The translations under genes and the position numbers were made by a program. Source: Rhizobium sp. (lineage in GTDB: Bacteria; Pseudomonadota; Alphaproteobacteria; Rhizobiales; Rhizobiaceae). From it: a stretch of 64,000 bases of DNA. Below the pieces are notes generated by a model. The model had not been told where the DNA came from. It saw only the letters and a program-made list of their open reading frames with translations, and made no database searches. The stretch is taken from NCBI GenBank assembly GCA_019739215.1, contig JAHHDR010000028.1, positions 1 through 64,000 on the forward strand. The letters are read 5' to 3'. Every line of letters begins with the position of its first letter. Within the stretch, counting starts at the first letter, position 1. This document shows, one piece after another, positions 8,678-17,127 of the stretch.

Positions 8678-9523
8678 ATGAATGCAGGCGGCATCAAGTT
8701 CGGGCTCGGCTTCTACACGGCTCTGTTCATCGTCTTCCTCTATGCGCCGCTGGTGGTGCTCGCGATCCTCTCTTTCCAGACCGGGCCGGAAGGCGGGCCG
8801 CAGTTTCCGATCATCGAATGGTCTGTCTACTGGTACAAGCATCTCTTCAGCCTGACGCCGCCCTCGCGCATCGCGCCGCTGCCGATCAACGAGGCCCTGG
8901 TGCGCTCGCTGGCCCTGGCGATCATGACCATGGTGGTCTCCACCGTGCTCGGCGTCACCGCCGCACAGGCCTTCCGCCGGAAGTTCCGCGGGTCGGGCGT
9001 GGTCTTCTATCTCATCGTGCTGGGCATGATGGTGCCCGGCGTGCTGGTCGGACTGGGCATGGCGCTCGTCGCCAATGCGCTCGGCATCGACCGCCACTGG
9101 TGGGGCACTGCCTTCGTGCTGCATGTCGTCTACACCTTCCCCTTCGCCTTCCTGGTGATGCTGGCGATCTTCAACCGCTTCGACCCCAGCGTCGAGGAGG
9201 CGTCATGGTCTCTCGGCGTTTCGCCGGCCCGGACCTTCCGCAAGATCACATTCCCGCTGATCTTCCCCGGCGTGCTGTCGGCGATGCTGTTCGCGTTCAC
9301 GCTGTCCTATGATGAGTTCTCGCGCACGCTCTTCGCCTCGGGCCGGGACCTGACGCTGCCGCTCGCGATCTACGGCACGTTCTCGGTGGAGGTGCATCCC
9401 AACGTCTTCGCCTTCGGCGTGCTGACCACGTTGTTCTCCTTCGCGCTGCTCTCGGTCTACGCCATCCTGATGACGATGTCGGTCCGCAAGGCCAGACGGG
9501 TCGCCGTGCAGGAGGAAGCGTGA
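8678..9523 (+). CDS. ABC transporter permease, PotC-type
   Basis: A 281-residue permease with an N-terminal span (FYTALFIVFLYAPLVVLAIL), further spans and the EAA loop (EEASWSLGVSPARTFRKITFPLIFPG). The start is an ATG at 8678, two bases after the previous stop, with GGAAGGAG upstream. Its TGA overlaps the ATG of the following dehydrogenase. It forms the second half of the channel with the preceding PotB-type subunit. Confidence 0.9.
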   Translation: MNAGGIKFGLGFYTALFIVFLYAPLVVLAILSFQTGPEGGPQFPIIEWSVYWYKHLFSLTPPSRIAPLPINEALVRSLALAIMTMVVSTVLGVTAAQAFRRKFRGSGVVFYLIVLGMMVPGVLVGLGMALVANALGIDRHWWGTAFVLHVVYTFPFAFLVMLAIFNRFDPSVEEASWSLGVSPARTFRKITFPLIFPGVLSAMLFAFTLSYDEFSRTLFASGRDLTLPLAIYGTFSVEVHPNVFAFGVLTTLFSFALLSVYAILMTMSVRKARRVAVQEEA

Positions 9524-10263
9524 TGGCCGCGCCTGTCTCCACCATCGTCACCGGTGCCGGCTCCGGCATCGGCCGGGCCATCGCAATCAAGCTCGCCGCG
9601 ATCGGCCACGCAGTGCTGGTCAATGACCTGTCCGGGCAACGGGCCGACGAAGTCGCCGCCGAGATCCGCGCCGCCGGCGGGATCGCCGCCGCCAAGGCCG
9701 GCGACGTATCCTCCGAAGCCGATGTCGCCGCGATCCACGATGCGGCCGCCGCCAGCCATGGCGTCGTCGGTCTGCTGGTCAACAATGCCGGCATCGCCCA
9801 CCAGGCGCTGTTCGAGAATCTCGATGTCAAGGATTTCGACCGGATGTTCGCGGTGCATGTTCGCGGCACCTTCCTGATGACCAGGGCGGTGCTGGGCCCG
9901 ATGCTGGCGCGGAGATCCGGCGTGATCGTCAACATCGCCTCGCAGCTCGGCCAGATCGGCGGTATCGAGCTTGCGCATTATTCGGGCGCCAAGGCCGCGA
10001 TCATCGGCATGACGAAATCGCTCGCCCGCGAAGTCTCGAGCCGTGGCGTGCGCGTCAACGCCGTGGCGCCGGGCCCCATCAACACCCCGCTGGTGATGGA
10101 ACTCTCCGAGGACTGGCGCGAACGCAAGAAATCGGAGCTGCCGCTTGGCCGCTTCGGCGAGCCGGAGGAAGTCGCCGAGACGGTGGCCTTCCTCGCATCG
10201 TCGGCGGCGAGCCTGTTTGTCGGCCAGACGCTGGGACCGAATTCCGGCGACGTGATGCTGTGA
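9523..10263 (+). CDS. SDR-family oxidoreductase
   Basis: A 246-residue classical short-chain dehydrogenase. It has the NAD(P)-binding TGAGSGIGRAIA motif (about residues 10-21), the structural NNAGIA motif, and the active-site Y-x-x-x-K (HYSGAKAA), with the catalytic Ser in the preceding strand (VNIASQLGQ). The start ATG overlaps the permease stop (TGATG). A second SDR follows 13 bases after its stop, so the two may catalyse successive oxidations of the imported compound. Substrate cannot be inferred from sequence. Confidence 0.88.
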   Translation: MAAPVSTIVTGAGSGIGRAIAIKLAAIGHAVLVNDLSGQRADEVAAEIRAAGGIAAAKAGDVSSEADVAAIHDAAAASHGVVGLLVNNAGIAHQALFENLDVKDFDRMFAVHVRGTFLMTRAVLGPMLARRSGVIVNIASQLGQIGGIELAHYSGAKAAIIGMTKSLAREVSSRGVRVNAVAPGPINTPLVMELSEDWRERKKSELPLGRFGEPEEVAETVAFLASSAASLFVGQTLGPNSGDVML

Positions 10264-10276
10264 GGGAAATGCGACC

Positions 10277-11035
10277 ATGAGCCAACGTATCGTCATCATT
10301 ACAGGGGCCGGCATCGGCATCGGCCAGGCCACCGCAAAGGCGTTCGGCGCGCTGGGCGACCATGTCATCGTCACCGATATCCTCGAGGCGGAGGGCAGGG
10401 CGACGGCGGACGCGATCAATGCCGCGGGCGGCTCGGCCGAGTTCATCGCCTATGACGTCCGCTCGTCCGGGCGTGCTGACGAGATCGTCGCCGATGTCGA
10501 GGCGCGCCATGGCCGGATCGACGTGATCGTCGCCAATGCCGGCATCGCCCATCGCACGCCGCTTGCCCAGTTGACCGACGAGAAATGGGACCTGACCTTC
10601 GACATCGACCTCAAGGGCATCTTCCGCCTCGTCCGCGCCGCGGCGCCGAAGATGCGGGAGCGCAAGTCCGGCAGCGTGGTGGCGCTCTCCTCGATCATGG
10701 GCGTCGCCTATGGCTGGGACGAGCATGTCCATTATTCGGCGGCCAAGTCCGGCGTGGTCGGCCTGGTACGCGGCCTCGCCGTCGAGCTGGCGCGGGACAA
10801 TGTCCGCGTCAACGGCATCGCCCCCGGTTACATCCGCACGGCGCAGCTGCTTTCGGAAGAGAACTCCCTCGGGCCGGAAGGCGCCGAGAAGGCGGCCGAG
10901 TTCATCCCGATGGGCCGGCTCGGCACACCCGAGGATATCGCCGACGTGATCGCGTTTCTGGCGTCTGATGGCGCGAGATACATGACCGGCCAGGTGCTGG
11001 TCGTGGACGGAGGCCTCCTGGTGGGGCGGTACTGA
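10277..11035 (+). CDS. SDR-family oxidoreductase
   Basis: A 252-residue short-chain dehydrogenase with TGAGIGIGQATA at the N-terminus, an acidic residue after the second strand (VTDI, favouring NAD), NAGIAHRTP, an active-site Ser (VALSSIMG) and Y-x-x-x-K (HYSAAKSG). The C-terminus ends in a VVDGGLLVGRY segment typical of FabG-like enzymes. It lies between the importer's permeases and its binding protein, so it is probably catabolic. Confidence 0.88.
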   Translation: MSQRIVIITGAGIGIGQATAKAFGALGDHVIVTDILEAEGRATADAINAAGGSAEFIAYDVRSSGRADEIVADVEARHGRIDVIVANAGIAHRTPLAQLTDEKWDLTFDIDLKGIFRLVRAAAPKMRERKSGSVVALSSIMGVAYGWDEHVHYSAAKSGVVGLVRGLAVELARDNVRVNGIAPGYIRTAQLLSEENSLGPEGAEKAAEFIPMGRLGTPEDIADVIAFLASDGARYMTGQVLVVDGGLLVGRY

Positions 11036-11144
11036 ACGCGACACGACCGGGGGCGGGAAACCAGCCCGGGCGCGCTCGCGAGACGAAAGAGGAGCACCGG
11101 CCGAAACCGGGCTTCAGGGAACGAACGAAACTGGAGAAGAGAAC

Positions 11145-12377
11145 ATGTCCAAAATGGAAATCAGCCGCCGCTCGCTTCTGAAGCGGTCTGCCGGCGCCAT
11201 GGCGCTCGCCATGGGTGGTGGAACACCCTTCCTGTCGTCGCGCGCAGCCTTCGCCCAGGCCGCCGATCTCGCCGGCCAGCAACTGCGCACCATCGGCCTT
11301 TCGGTCACGGTGCAGGAGCGCATCCTCGAGGATTTCAAGAAGGCTTCGGGCGTCGGCACGACGTCTGGTACCGCCGCGACCTTCCCCGACGCACAGACCA
11401 AGATCCTGTCCGGCTCCAAGGACTATGATTGCTGGGAGATCATCGCCGAGCGCCTGCCGTCGATCGTCATGACCAACAATGTCGAGCCGCTGCCAGCCGC
11501 GGAGATCAAGAACTGGGCCAATATCCGCGACACGTTCACCAAGCCCAGCGACAAGTGGGAACGCAAGTCGCAGATCGTCGGCCAGATCTGGGCGGACGAG
11601 GGCCAGACGACGCTCAACATGGTGCCGGCCGTCTATAACTACGACTCGATCGGCTACAATCCGGATGTGGTCTCTGCCGAGGAAGCCAACACCTGGGCCT
11701 GCATCTTCGACGCCAAGTGGAAGGGCAAGTCGGGCCTCAACACCGACCCGCTGATCGCCTTCGGCCAGGCCATCATGGCGATGAACACGCTCGGCCTCTC
11801 CGACGTGAAGAACCCCGGCAATCCGACCGCAGCGGAGATCGACGAGGCCGCCGCCTTCCTGATCTCCAAGAAGAAGGAAGGCCAGTTCCGCGCGCTGTGG
11901 GGCGATTTCGGCGAACTGGTCAACCTGATGGCCTCGGGCGAAATGGTCGTCTCCGACGCCTGGCAGCCGGCCGTCATGGCGGTCAAGGCGCAGGGCAAGC
12001 CGGCCAAGTATGCGGTGCCGAAGGAAGGCTATCGCGGCTGGGCCATCGGCCCGTCGATGATCGCGGGCACCCCCAACAAGGCGGCCGTTCTCGCCTATGC
12101 CGACTACTGGCTGTCGGGCGAGCCGGGCATCACGGTCTCCGAACAGGGCTACTACTCGCCGTCGACCAACATCAAGAATGTCATGGCGCCGGAGAAATAT
12201 GCCTTCTGGTACGAGGGCAAGCCCTGGGTTGGCGCCGAGGAGCGCGGCATCAAGGAAGGCGACCTCCGCGATGGCGGCTCGCTCGAGGAACGCGCCTCGA
12301 ACGTCGCCTACTGGCACCAGTGGCCGGATGAATATGACCACCTCATCCAGAAGTGGGACGAGTTCCTGAGCGCCTGA
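11145..12377 (+). CDS. Extracellular solute-binding protein, PotD-like, Tat-exported
   Basis: A 410-residue periplasmic binding protein. The N-terminus is a twin-arginine signal (SRRSLLKRSAG, then a hydrophobic Ala/Gly-rich stretch ending AAFAQA, cleavage near residue 36-38). The mature part has the family-1 solute-binding layout (YNYDSIGYNPD, SDAWQPAVM, PKEGYRGWAIGP). Tat export suggests folding before secretion. A strong Shine-Dalgarno (GGAGAAGAG) precedes the ATG. It is followed by a GC-rich hairpin and then the second ATPase. A close relative without a signal peptide lies at 15894-17117. Confidence 0.9.
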   Translation: MSKMEISRRSLLKRSAGAMALAMGGGTPFLSSRAAFAQAADLAGQQLRTIGLSVTVQERILEDFKKASGVGTTSGTAATFPDAQTKILSGSKDYDCWEIIAERLPSIVMTNNVEPLPAAEIKNWANIRDTFTKPSDKWERKSQIVGQIWADEGQTTLNMVPAVYNYDSIGYNPDVVSAEEANTWACIFDAKWKGKSGLNTDPLIAFGQAIMAMNTLGLSDVKNPGNPTAAEIDEAAAFLISKKKEGQFRALWGDFGELVNLMASGEMVVSDAWQPAVMAVKAQGKPAKYAVPKEGYRGWAIGPSMIAGTPNKAAVLAYADYWLSGEPGITVSEQGYYSPSTNIKNVMAPEKYAFWYEGKPWVGAEERGIKEGDLRDGGSLEERASNVAYWHQWPDEYDHLIQKWDEFLSA

Positions 12378-12384
12378 TGAAAAC

Positions 12385-12420
12385 CCCCTCCCGTTCCTCG
12401 CCAAGGAGGAAGGGGAGGGG
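12385..12420 (+). terminator. Stem-loop between binding-protein gene and ATPase gene
   Basis: A GC-rich inverted repeat (CCCCTCCC-G-TTCCTC against GAGGAA-GGGGAGGGG) starts 7 bases after the binding-protein stop, with 14 of 16 stem positions paired and a short loop. No long T-tract follows. It probably protects the upstream mRNA end or attenuates read-through, giving more binding protein than ATPase. Similar structures follow binding-protein genes elsewhere in this window. Confidence 0.55.
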
Positions 12421-12447
12421 CCCGACGAACGAGAGTGGAGCAACGCG

Positions 12448-13557
12448 ATGATACCCGACCTCGAACTGGTCAATGTCGGCAAGGTCTATGACAACGGCAC
12501 CATGGCCGTCGACGCCTTCGACCTGGCCGTCACCAAGGGGGAGTTCATCGCGTTTCTCGGCCCGTCCGGCTGCGGCAAGACCACGACGCTGCGCATGATC
12601 GCCGGCTTCGAGGAGATTTCCTCCGGCGACATGATGATCAAGGGCGTAAGGATGAACGACGTGCCGCCGCAGCGCCGGCCGACCTCGATGATCTTCCAGA
12701 GCTACGCGCTGTTCCCGCACATGACCGTGCGGCGCAATGTCGGCTACGGGCTCGAGGTCAAGAACATGCCGAAGGCCGAGCGCGACGCCAAGGTCGACCG
12801 TATCCTCGCCACGCTGGGCCTCGAGGACATTGCCGAGCGTAAGACCGACAAGCTGTCGGGCGGCCAGCGCCAGCGCATCGCGCTTGCCCGCGGACTGGTG
12901 GTCGAGCCGGATATCCTGCTGCTCGACGAACCGCTCGGCGCGCTCGATGCCAACCTGCGCAAGGCGATCCAGAACGAGTTGAAGCTGTTGCAGAAGACGC
13001 TCGGCGTGACCTTCATCTTCGTCACGCACGCCCAGTCCGAGGCACTGGCGCTCTCCGACCGCATCGTGGTGATGAACCAGGGTCGCGTCGAACAGATCAG
13101 CCCGCCGCACCAGCTTTATACCCGTCCGAACACGCCCTTCGTGGCGCAGTTCATCGGCCGCAACACCATTTTCCAGGGCGAGGTGCGCGGCATGAACGGC
13201 ACTGTCGCCACCGTCGACACGCCGGCCGGAACCCTCTCGGGCCAGGCCAACACCACGCTGTCCGACAAGTCGAAGGTCAGCCTCGTCATCCCGGCGGAGG
13301 CGATCGAGGTCCATGCCGCCGACGGTGGCGCGCGCGAGCGGATCGCACACGACTATGGCGGCAATCTCATCGATGCCACCATCACCCGCTTCGACGTCGT
13401 CGGCCATGTCTCGCAACTGGCGGCGGCCCTGCCGGACGGCCGCGCGGTGGCGCTCGAGGCCCATATCGACAAGTATCGACCGGAGGCCTTTCCGGTTGGC
13501 TCCCGCATCATCCTGTCCTGGAAACCGACGGAAGCCACCGTCATTCCGGCGCATTGA
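12448..13557 (+). CDS. Pot-type ABC transporter ATP-binding protein (canonical)
   Basis: A 369-residue PotA-like ATPase: Walker [11 protein letters not shown]-loop [10 protein letters not shown], signature LSGGQRQR, Walker [11 protein letters not shown] and an intact H-loop ([10 protein letters not shown]). The C-terminal 120 residues form a TOBE-like regulatory domain. Start ATG is preceded by GTGGAG. It is the second ATPase of the cluster; the first (6652-7725) lacks the H-loop His. It is followed within 30 bases by the deacetylase-family gene. Confidence 0.92.
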   Translation: MIPDLELVNVGKVYDNGTMAVDAFDLAVTKGEFIAFLGPSGCGKTTTLRMIAGFEEISSGDMMIKGVRMNDVPPQRRPTSMIFQSYALFPHMTVRRNVGYGLEVKNMPKAERDAKVDRILATLGLEDIAERKTDKLSGGQRQRIALARGLVVEPDILLLDEPLGALDANLRKAIQNELKLLQKTLGVTFIFVTHAQSEALALSDRIVVMNQGRVEQISPPHQLYTRPNTPFVAQFIGRNTIFQGEVRGMNGTVATVDTPAGTLSGQANTTLSDKSKVSLVIPAEAIEVHAADGGARERIAHDYGGNLIDATITRFDVVGHVSQLAAALPDGRAVALEAHIDKYRPEAFPVGSRIILSWKPTEATVIPAH

Positions 13558-13586
13558 CCCACAAGACCCACGAAGGAGACACTACA

Positions 13587-14468
13587 ATGGCGAAGGAAAT
13601 CTTCTGCAGCTTCGGCATCGACGTCGACGCGGTGGCCGGCTGGCTCGGCTCCTATGGCGGCGAGGACTCGCCCGATGACATTTCCCGTGGCCTGTTCGCC
13701 GGCGAAGTCGGCAGCCCGCGCCTCTTGAAGCTTTTCGAACGCTTCGGCATCAAGACCACCTGGTTCATCCCCGGCCACTCGATCGAGACCTTCCCCGAGC
13801 AGATGAAGGCGGTGGCGGAAGCCGGCCATGAAATCGGTATCCATGGCTATACCCACGAGAACCCGATCGCGATGACGCGCGAGCAGGAGACCGAGGTGCT
13901 CGACAAGTGCATCGATCTCGTCACCAAGCTTTCGGGCAAGCGGCCGACCGGCTATGTCGCGCCGTGGTGGGAATTCTCCAATGTCACCAACGAGTTGCTG
14001 CTCGAGCGCGGCATCAAGTACGACCACTCGCTGATGCATAACGACTTCACGCCCTATCGCGTGCGCGTCGGCGACAAGTGGACCAAGATCGACTATTCCA
14101 AGAAACCCTCGGAGTGGATGGTGCCGCTGACACGCGGCGAGGAGACGGACCTCATCGAGATCCCCGCCTCGTGGTATCTCGACGACCTGCCGCCGATGAT
14201 GTTCATCAAGAAGTCGCCGAACAGCCACGGCTTCGTCAATCCGCATGACATCGAGCAGATGTGGCGCGACCAGTTCGACTGGGTCTATCGCGAGATGGAC
14301 TATGCCGTCTTCCCGATCACGATCCATCCCGACGTCGCCGGCCGGCCGCAGGTGCTGATGATGCTGGAGCGGCTCTATGCCCACATGATCAAGCATCCCG
14401 GCGTCAAGTTCGTCACCATGAACGAGATCGCCGACGACTTCGAAAAGCGCTTCCCGCGCAAGAAATAA
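13587..14468 (+). CDS. Polysaccharide deacetylase family, PgdA/cyclic imide hydrolase-like
   Basis: A 293-residue NodB-fold metal hydrolase. Visible are the N-terminal [13 protein letters not shown] segment (metal Asp), a metal-binding HGYTHENP motif (about residues 85-92), APWWEFS and the late [11 protein letters not shown] motif. The overall pattern closely follows the Helicobacter-type PgdA subgroup, which as I recall also includes the Pseudomonas cyclic imide hydrolase. No signal peptide is present, so it acts in the cytoplasm, which fits imide or ureide hydrolysis better than cell-wall deacetylation. Start chosen at 13587 for its GAAGGAG site. Confidence 0.82.
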   Translation: MAKEIFCSFGIDVDAVAGWLGSYGGEDSPDDISRGLFAGEVGSPRLLKLFERFGIKTTWFIPGHSIETFPEQMKAVAEAGHEIGIHGYTHENPIAMTREQETEVLDKCIDLVTKLSGKRPTGYVAPWWEFSNVTNELLLERGIKYDHSLMHNDFTPYRVRVGDKWTKIDYSKKPSEWMVPLTRGEETDLIEIPASWYLDDLPPMMFIKKSPNSHGFVNPHDIEQMWRDQFDWVYREMDYAVFPITIHPDVAGRPQVLMMLERLYAHMIKHPGVKFVTMNEIADDFEKRFPRKK

Positions 14469-14503
14469 GCTGGCAAGACCCGTGGCGGCTAAGGAGAGAA
14501 TGC

Positions 14504-14836
14504 ATGTGCTCGCTTTGCGGTGTCCTCGGGGGCAATGAACACTGGGCCGATGCGGTGGCGCGGCCCGGTGTCTACACGCGCAATGTCGAGCGCATCGATC
14601 GTCGCCGCGAGCGCGTCAACCGCGTTCGCGAGGCAAACCGCATTCTCGCGGCCTATGCGCTGACGCTCAGCGACTGGCAGGGTTCGTCCTACGTGATCGC
14701 CAGTCGCACCGGCAAAAGCGAGATCATCGAGGATCTCGGCCATCTGTGGCCGGCGGCGGAGCGGATGATCGGGCGCGCCTGCGACCCGCTCGACCCCGAC
14801 ATCATCACCCGGCTCGAGACGATGCGCGATGGCTGA
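14504..14836 (+). CDS. Small conserved protein with N-terminal C-x-x-C
   Basis: A 110-residue protein of unrecognised family. It begins MCSLCGVLGG, so Cys2 and Cys5 form a C-x-x-C that could bind metal. An Arg-rich helical segment follows (RRRERVNRVREANR, about residues 33-46). AAGGAGA at 14491-14497 supports the ATG at 14504 over the out-of-frame ATG at 14500. It overlaps the downstream CobW GTPase gene by eight bases, which suggests coupled expression. It may be a client or partner of that metallochaperone; this is inference from position. Confidence 0.75.
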   Translation: MCSLCGVLGGNEHWADAVARPGVYTRNVERIDRRRERVNRVREANRILAAYALTLSDWQGSSYVIASRTGKSEIIEDLGHLWPAAERMIGRACDPLDPDIITRLETMRDG

Positions 14837-15884
14837 CATTCCGCAGTTCACCACCATCAACCTGCTGACGGGTTTCCTCGGCTCCGGAAAGACCACGCTG
14901 CTCAAGCGCATGCTGGAAGATCCGGCGCTCGCCGATACCGCCGTGCTGATCAACGAGTTCGGCGAAGTCGGGCTCGACCACCAGCTCGTCGAGCGCATCG
15001 ACGACACGATGGTTCTGCTGCAATCGGGCTGCCTGTGCTGCACGGTGCGCGGCGAACTGGCCGATGCGCTGCGCGACCTGCATTCGCGGCGCGAGCGCGG
15101 CCTGATCCCGGCCTTTTCGCGGGTGGTGATCGAGAGCACCGGACTGGCGGATCCGTTTCCCGTCCTGTCGACGATCAAGGCCGATCCGGTGCTGCGCCAC
15201 CATTTCCGCCCCGGCAATGTCATCACCACGGTCGATGCTGTCAACGGGCTCGGCCAGCTCGACACCTATGTCGAATCCAATCGCCAGGCGGCGATCGCCG
15301 ACCATCTCGTGATCACCAAGACCGACATCGGATCGGCCGAACAGCTGGCGGCGCTCAGCCAGCGTCTCGCCGGCATCAACCCCGATGCGGCGATCCTGGA
15401 CGCCCAGGTCGATGACCTCGACATCGGTGGCCTGCTCGACACGCGGGCGGCGCCCCGCGGCGCCCGCATTCAGTCCGCGACCGGATTTTACTGCGAGGAT
15501 AGCCGGGATCTGGTCACGGCCGAGGGCGCCGCCCACAGCGCCGCGTTCCGTTCCTTCGTCATCTCGGTGGACCAGCCGGTCGACTGGACGGCCTTCGGCA
15601 TCTGGCTCACCATGCTCCTCAACCGCCACGGCGAGCGCGTGCTGCGGGTCAAGGGCATCCTCAATCTCACCAGCGAGGCGCGGCCCGTGGCTGTTCATGG
15701 CGTGCAGCATCTCGTCCACACCCCGGTGCACATGGACGCCTGGCCGTCCGACGACCGCCGCTCGCATATCGTGTTTATAGTTGACGGATTGGACGCGGCA
15801 TTGTTGAAGCGGTCATTCGAAGCTTTTGCGGTGACCGGCAAGCAAGCCGACGTGCCGGCCCACCCGACATACAAGCAGAACTGA
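14829..15884 (+). CDS. CobW-family GTPase, putative metallochaperone
   Basis: A 351-residue G3E GTPase. Walker A is GFLGSGKTT (residues 15-23), followed by INEFGEVGLDHQL, the metal-binding CxCC motif GCLCC (67-71), a Walker B/switch region (ESTGLADP) and TKTD as the guanine-specificity motif. A C-terminal CobW domain is present. COG0523 proteins deliver Zn, Co or Fe to metalloenzymes. Here the neighbouring NodB-fold hydrolase and the Cys-motif protein are the likely recipients. No His-rich metal-storage loop is visible. Confidence 0.9.
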   Translation: MADIPQFTTINLLTGFLGSGKTTLLKRMLEDPALADTAVLINEFGEVGLDHQLVERIDDTMVLLQSGCLCCTVRGELADALRDLHSRRERGLIPAFSRVVIESTGLADPFPVLSTIKADPVLRHHFRPGNVITTVDAVNGLGQLDTYVESNRQAAIADHLVITKTDIGSAEQLAALSQRLAGINPDAAILDAQVDDLDIGGLLDTRAAPRGARIQSATGFYCEDSRDLVTAEGAAHSAAFRSFVISVDQPVDWTAFGIWLTMLLNRHGERVLRVKGILNLTSEARPVAVHGVQHLVHTPVHMDAWPSDDRRSHIVFIVDGLDAALLKRSFEAFAVTGKQADVPAHPTYKQN

Positions 15885-15893
15885 CCGCCCGAG

Positions 15894-17117
15894 ATGAACA
15901 AGCATCACGCCCCGCCAGCAAGTCTCGTCACGCCGGCTGTACACGTGGCGGGTCGTCCGACGCTCAGGGTGCTGGGAACGGCGATTTCACTTCTGGAGGA
16001 GCTCAGGGTCGGCGCCGAGAAGGATCTCGGCGTCAACATCGTCTTCGACAACAACGACTTTCTCACGACCCAGCACAAGGCGGCACAGGAGCCTGACAGT
16101 TACGACATCTACGACCAGTGTTTCCACAATCTCGACATCGTCTGGTACTGGCGGGCGATCCAGCCGATCGCCATCGAGCGGATCAAGCTCTGGGGCGAGA
16201 TCAACGACCTGACCAAGACCGGTCATATCGGCCCGAATGCGCGGCTGGGACAGGGGGACGCGCCGGTCAGGAAGCTGTTCGTGCAGCCCAATCTCGAACT
16301 GGGCGACCGGCCGACGCGCCACATTTCCATGTTGCCGACGACACACAATTTCGACAGCTTCGCCTATCGTACCGACCAGATCGCCAACGGCGCGGAGGTC
16401 GAAAGCTGGGCTGCCCTGCTCGCCGATAAATGGTCGGGGCGGGCTGCATTGGTCGACGAACCGGCGATCGGCATCTTCGACGCGGCCTTGGCCGCGCAGG
16501 CCGCCGGACTTATGAGCTTCCGCAATATCGGCAACATGACCGTGGATGAGATCGACGAGCTGATCGAGATCCTGGAGGCGAAGAAGCGCGACGGCTTCTT
16601 CCAGGGATTCTGGCGCACCGCCGAGGATGCGGCACGGCTGATGGTGGAAAACCACACCAGCATCCAGAGCATGTGGTCGACCGGCATCACCATCCTCAAG
16701 CGGCAAGGCGTGCCTGTCGAACAGGCCGTGCCGGCCGAGGGCTATCGCGCCTGGCATGGCGGGCTGTGCCTGTCGCGCAACCTCGACAGCCGCATGCTCG
16801 ATGTTGCCTACGAGTATCTCAACTGGTGGATCTCGGGCTGGCCTGGGGCCGTCGTGGCACGACAGGGCTATTACATCTCGACGCCGGAGCGCTCTCGTGA
16901 ACATATGACACCGGCCGAGTGGGACTACTGGTATGGCGGTCTGCCGGCGGCCGGGGACCTGCCGGGTCCCGACGGCCAGATCCATATCCGGGCCGGATCG
17001 GTGCGTTCGGGCGGTTCCTACTGGCAGCGAGCCAACTGCATTGCCGTCTGGAACACCACGATGGACGAGCACAACTACCTCGTCCGTCGCTGGATGCAAC
17101 TGGTCGGAAGAAACTAG
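15894..17117 (+). CDS. Solute-binding protein homologue without signal peptide
   Basis: A 407-residue protein of the PotD/family-1 binding-protein fold (THNFDSFAYRTDQ, SMWSTGITILKRQG, PAEGYRAWHGGLCLS). It is clearly related to the exported protein at 11145-12377: both end with a W-x-x-W-x-x-x-x-D/E-x-Y segment. The N-terminus (MNKHHAPPASLVTPAVHVAGRP) has no hydrophobic stretch and no twin-Arg motif, and no better upstream start is visible. It would therefore stay in the cytoplasm unless misannotated. It could be a cytoplasmic ligand sensor or donor. It sits between CobW and the amidase. Confidence 0.85.
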   Translation: MNKHHAPPASLVTPAVHVAGRPTLRVLGTAISLLEELRVGAEKDLGVNIVFDNNDFLTTQHKAAQEPDSYDIYDQCFHNLDIVWYWRAIQPIAIERIKLWGEINDLTKTGHIGPNARLGQGDAPVRKLFVQPNLELGDRPTRHISMLPTTHNFDSFAYRTDQIANGAEVESWAALLADKWSGRAALVDEPAIGIFDAALAAQAAGLMSFRNIGNMTVDEIDELIEILEAKKRDGFFQGFWRTAEDAARLMVENHTSIQSMWSTGITILKRQGVPVEQAVPAEGYRAWHGGLCLSRNLDSRMLDVAYEYLNWWISGWPGAVVARQGYYISTPERSREHMTPAEWDYWYGGLPAAGDLPGPDGQIHIRAGSVRSGGSYWQRANCIAVWNTTMDEHNYLVRRWMQLVGRN

Positions 17118-17127
17118 GGGAGGCCTC

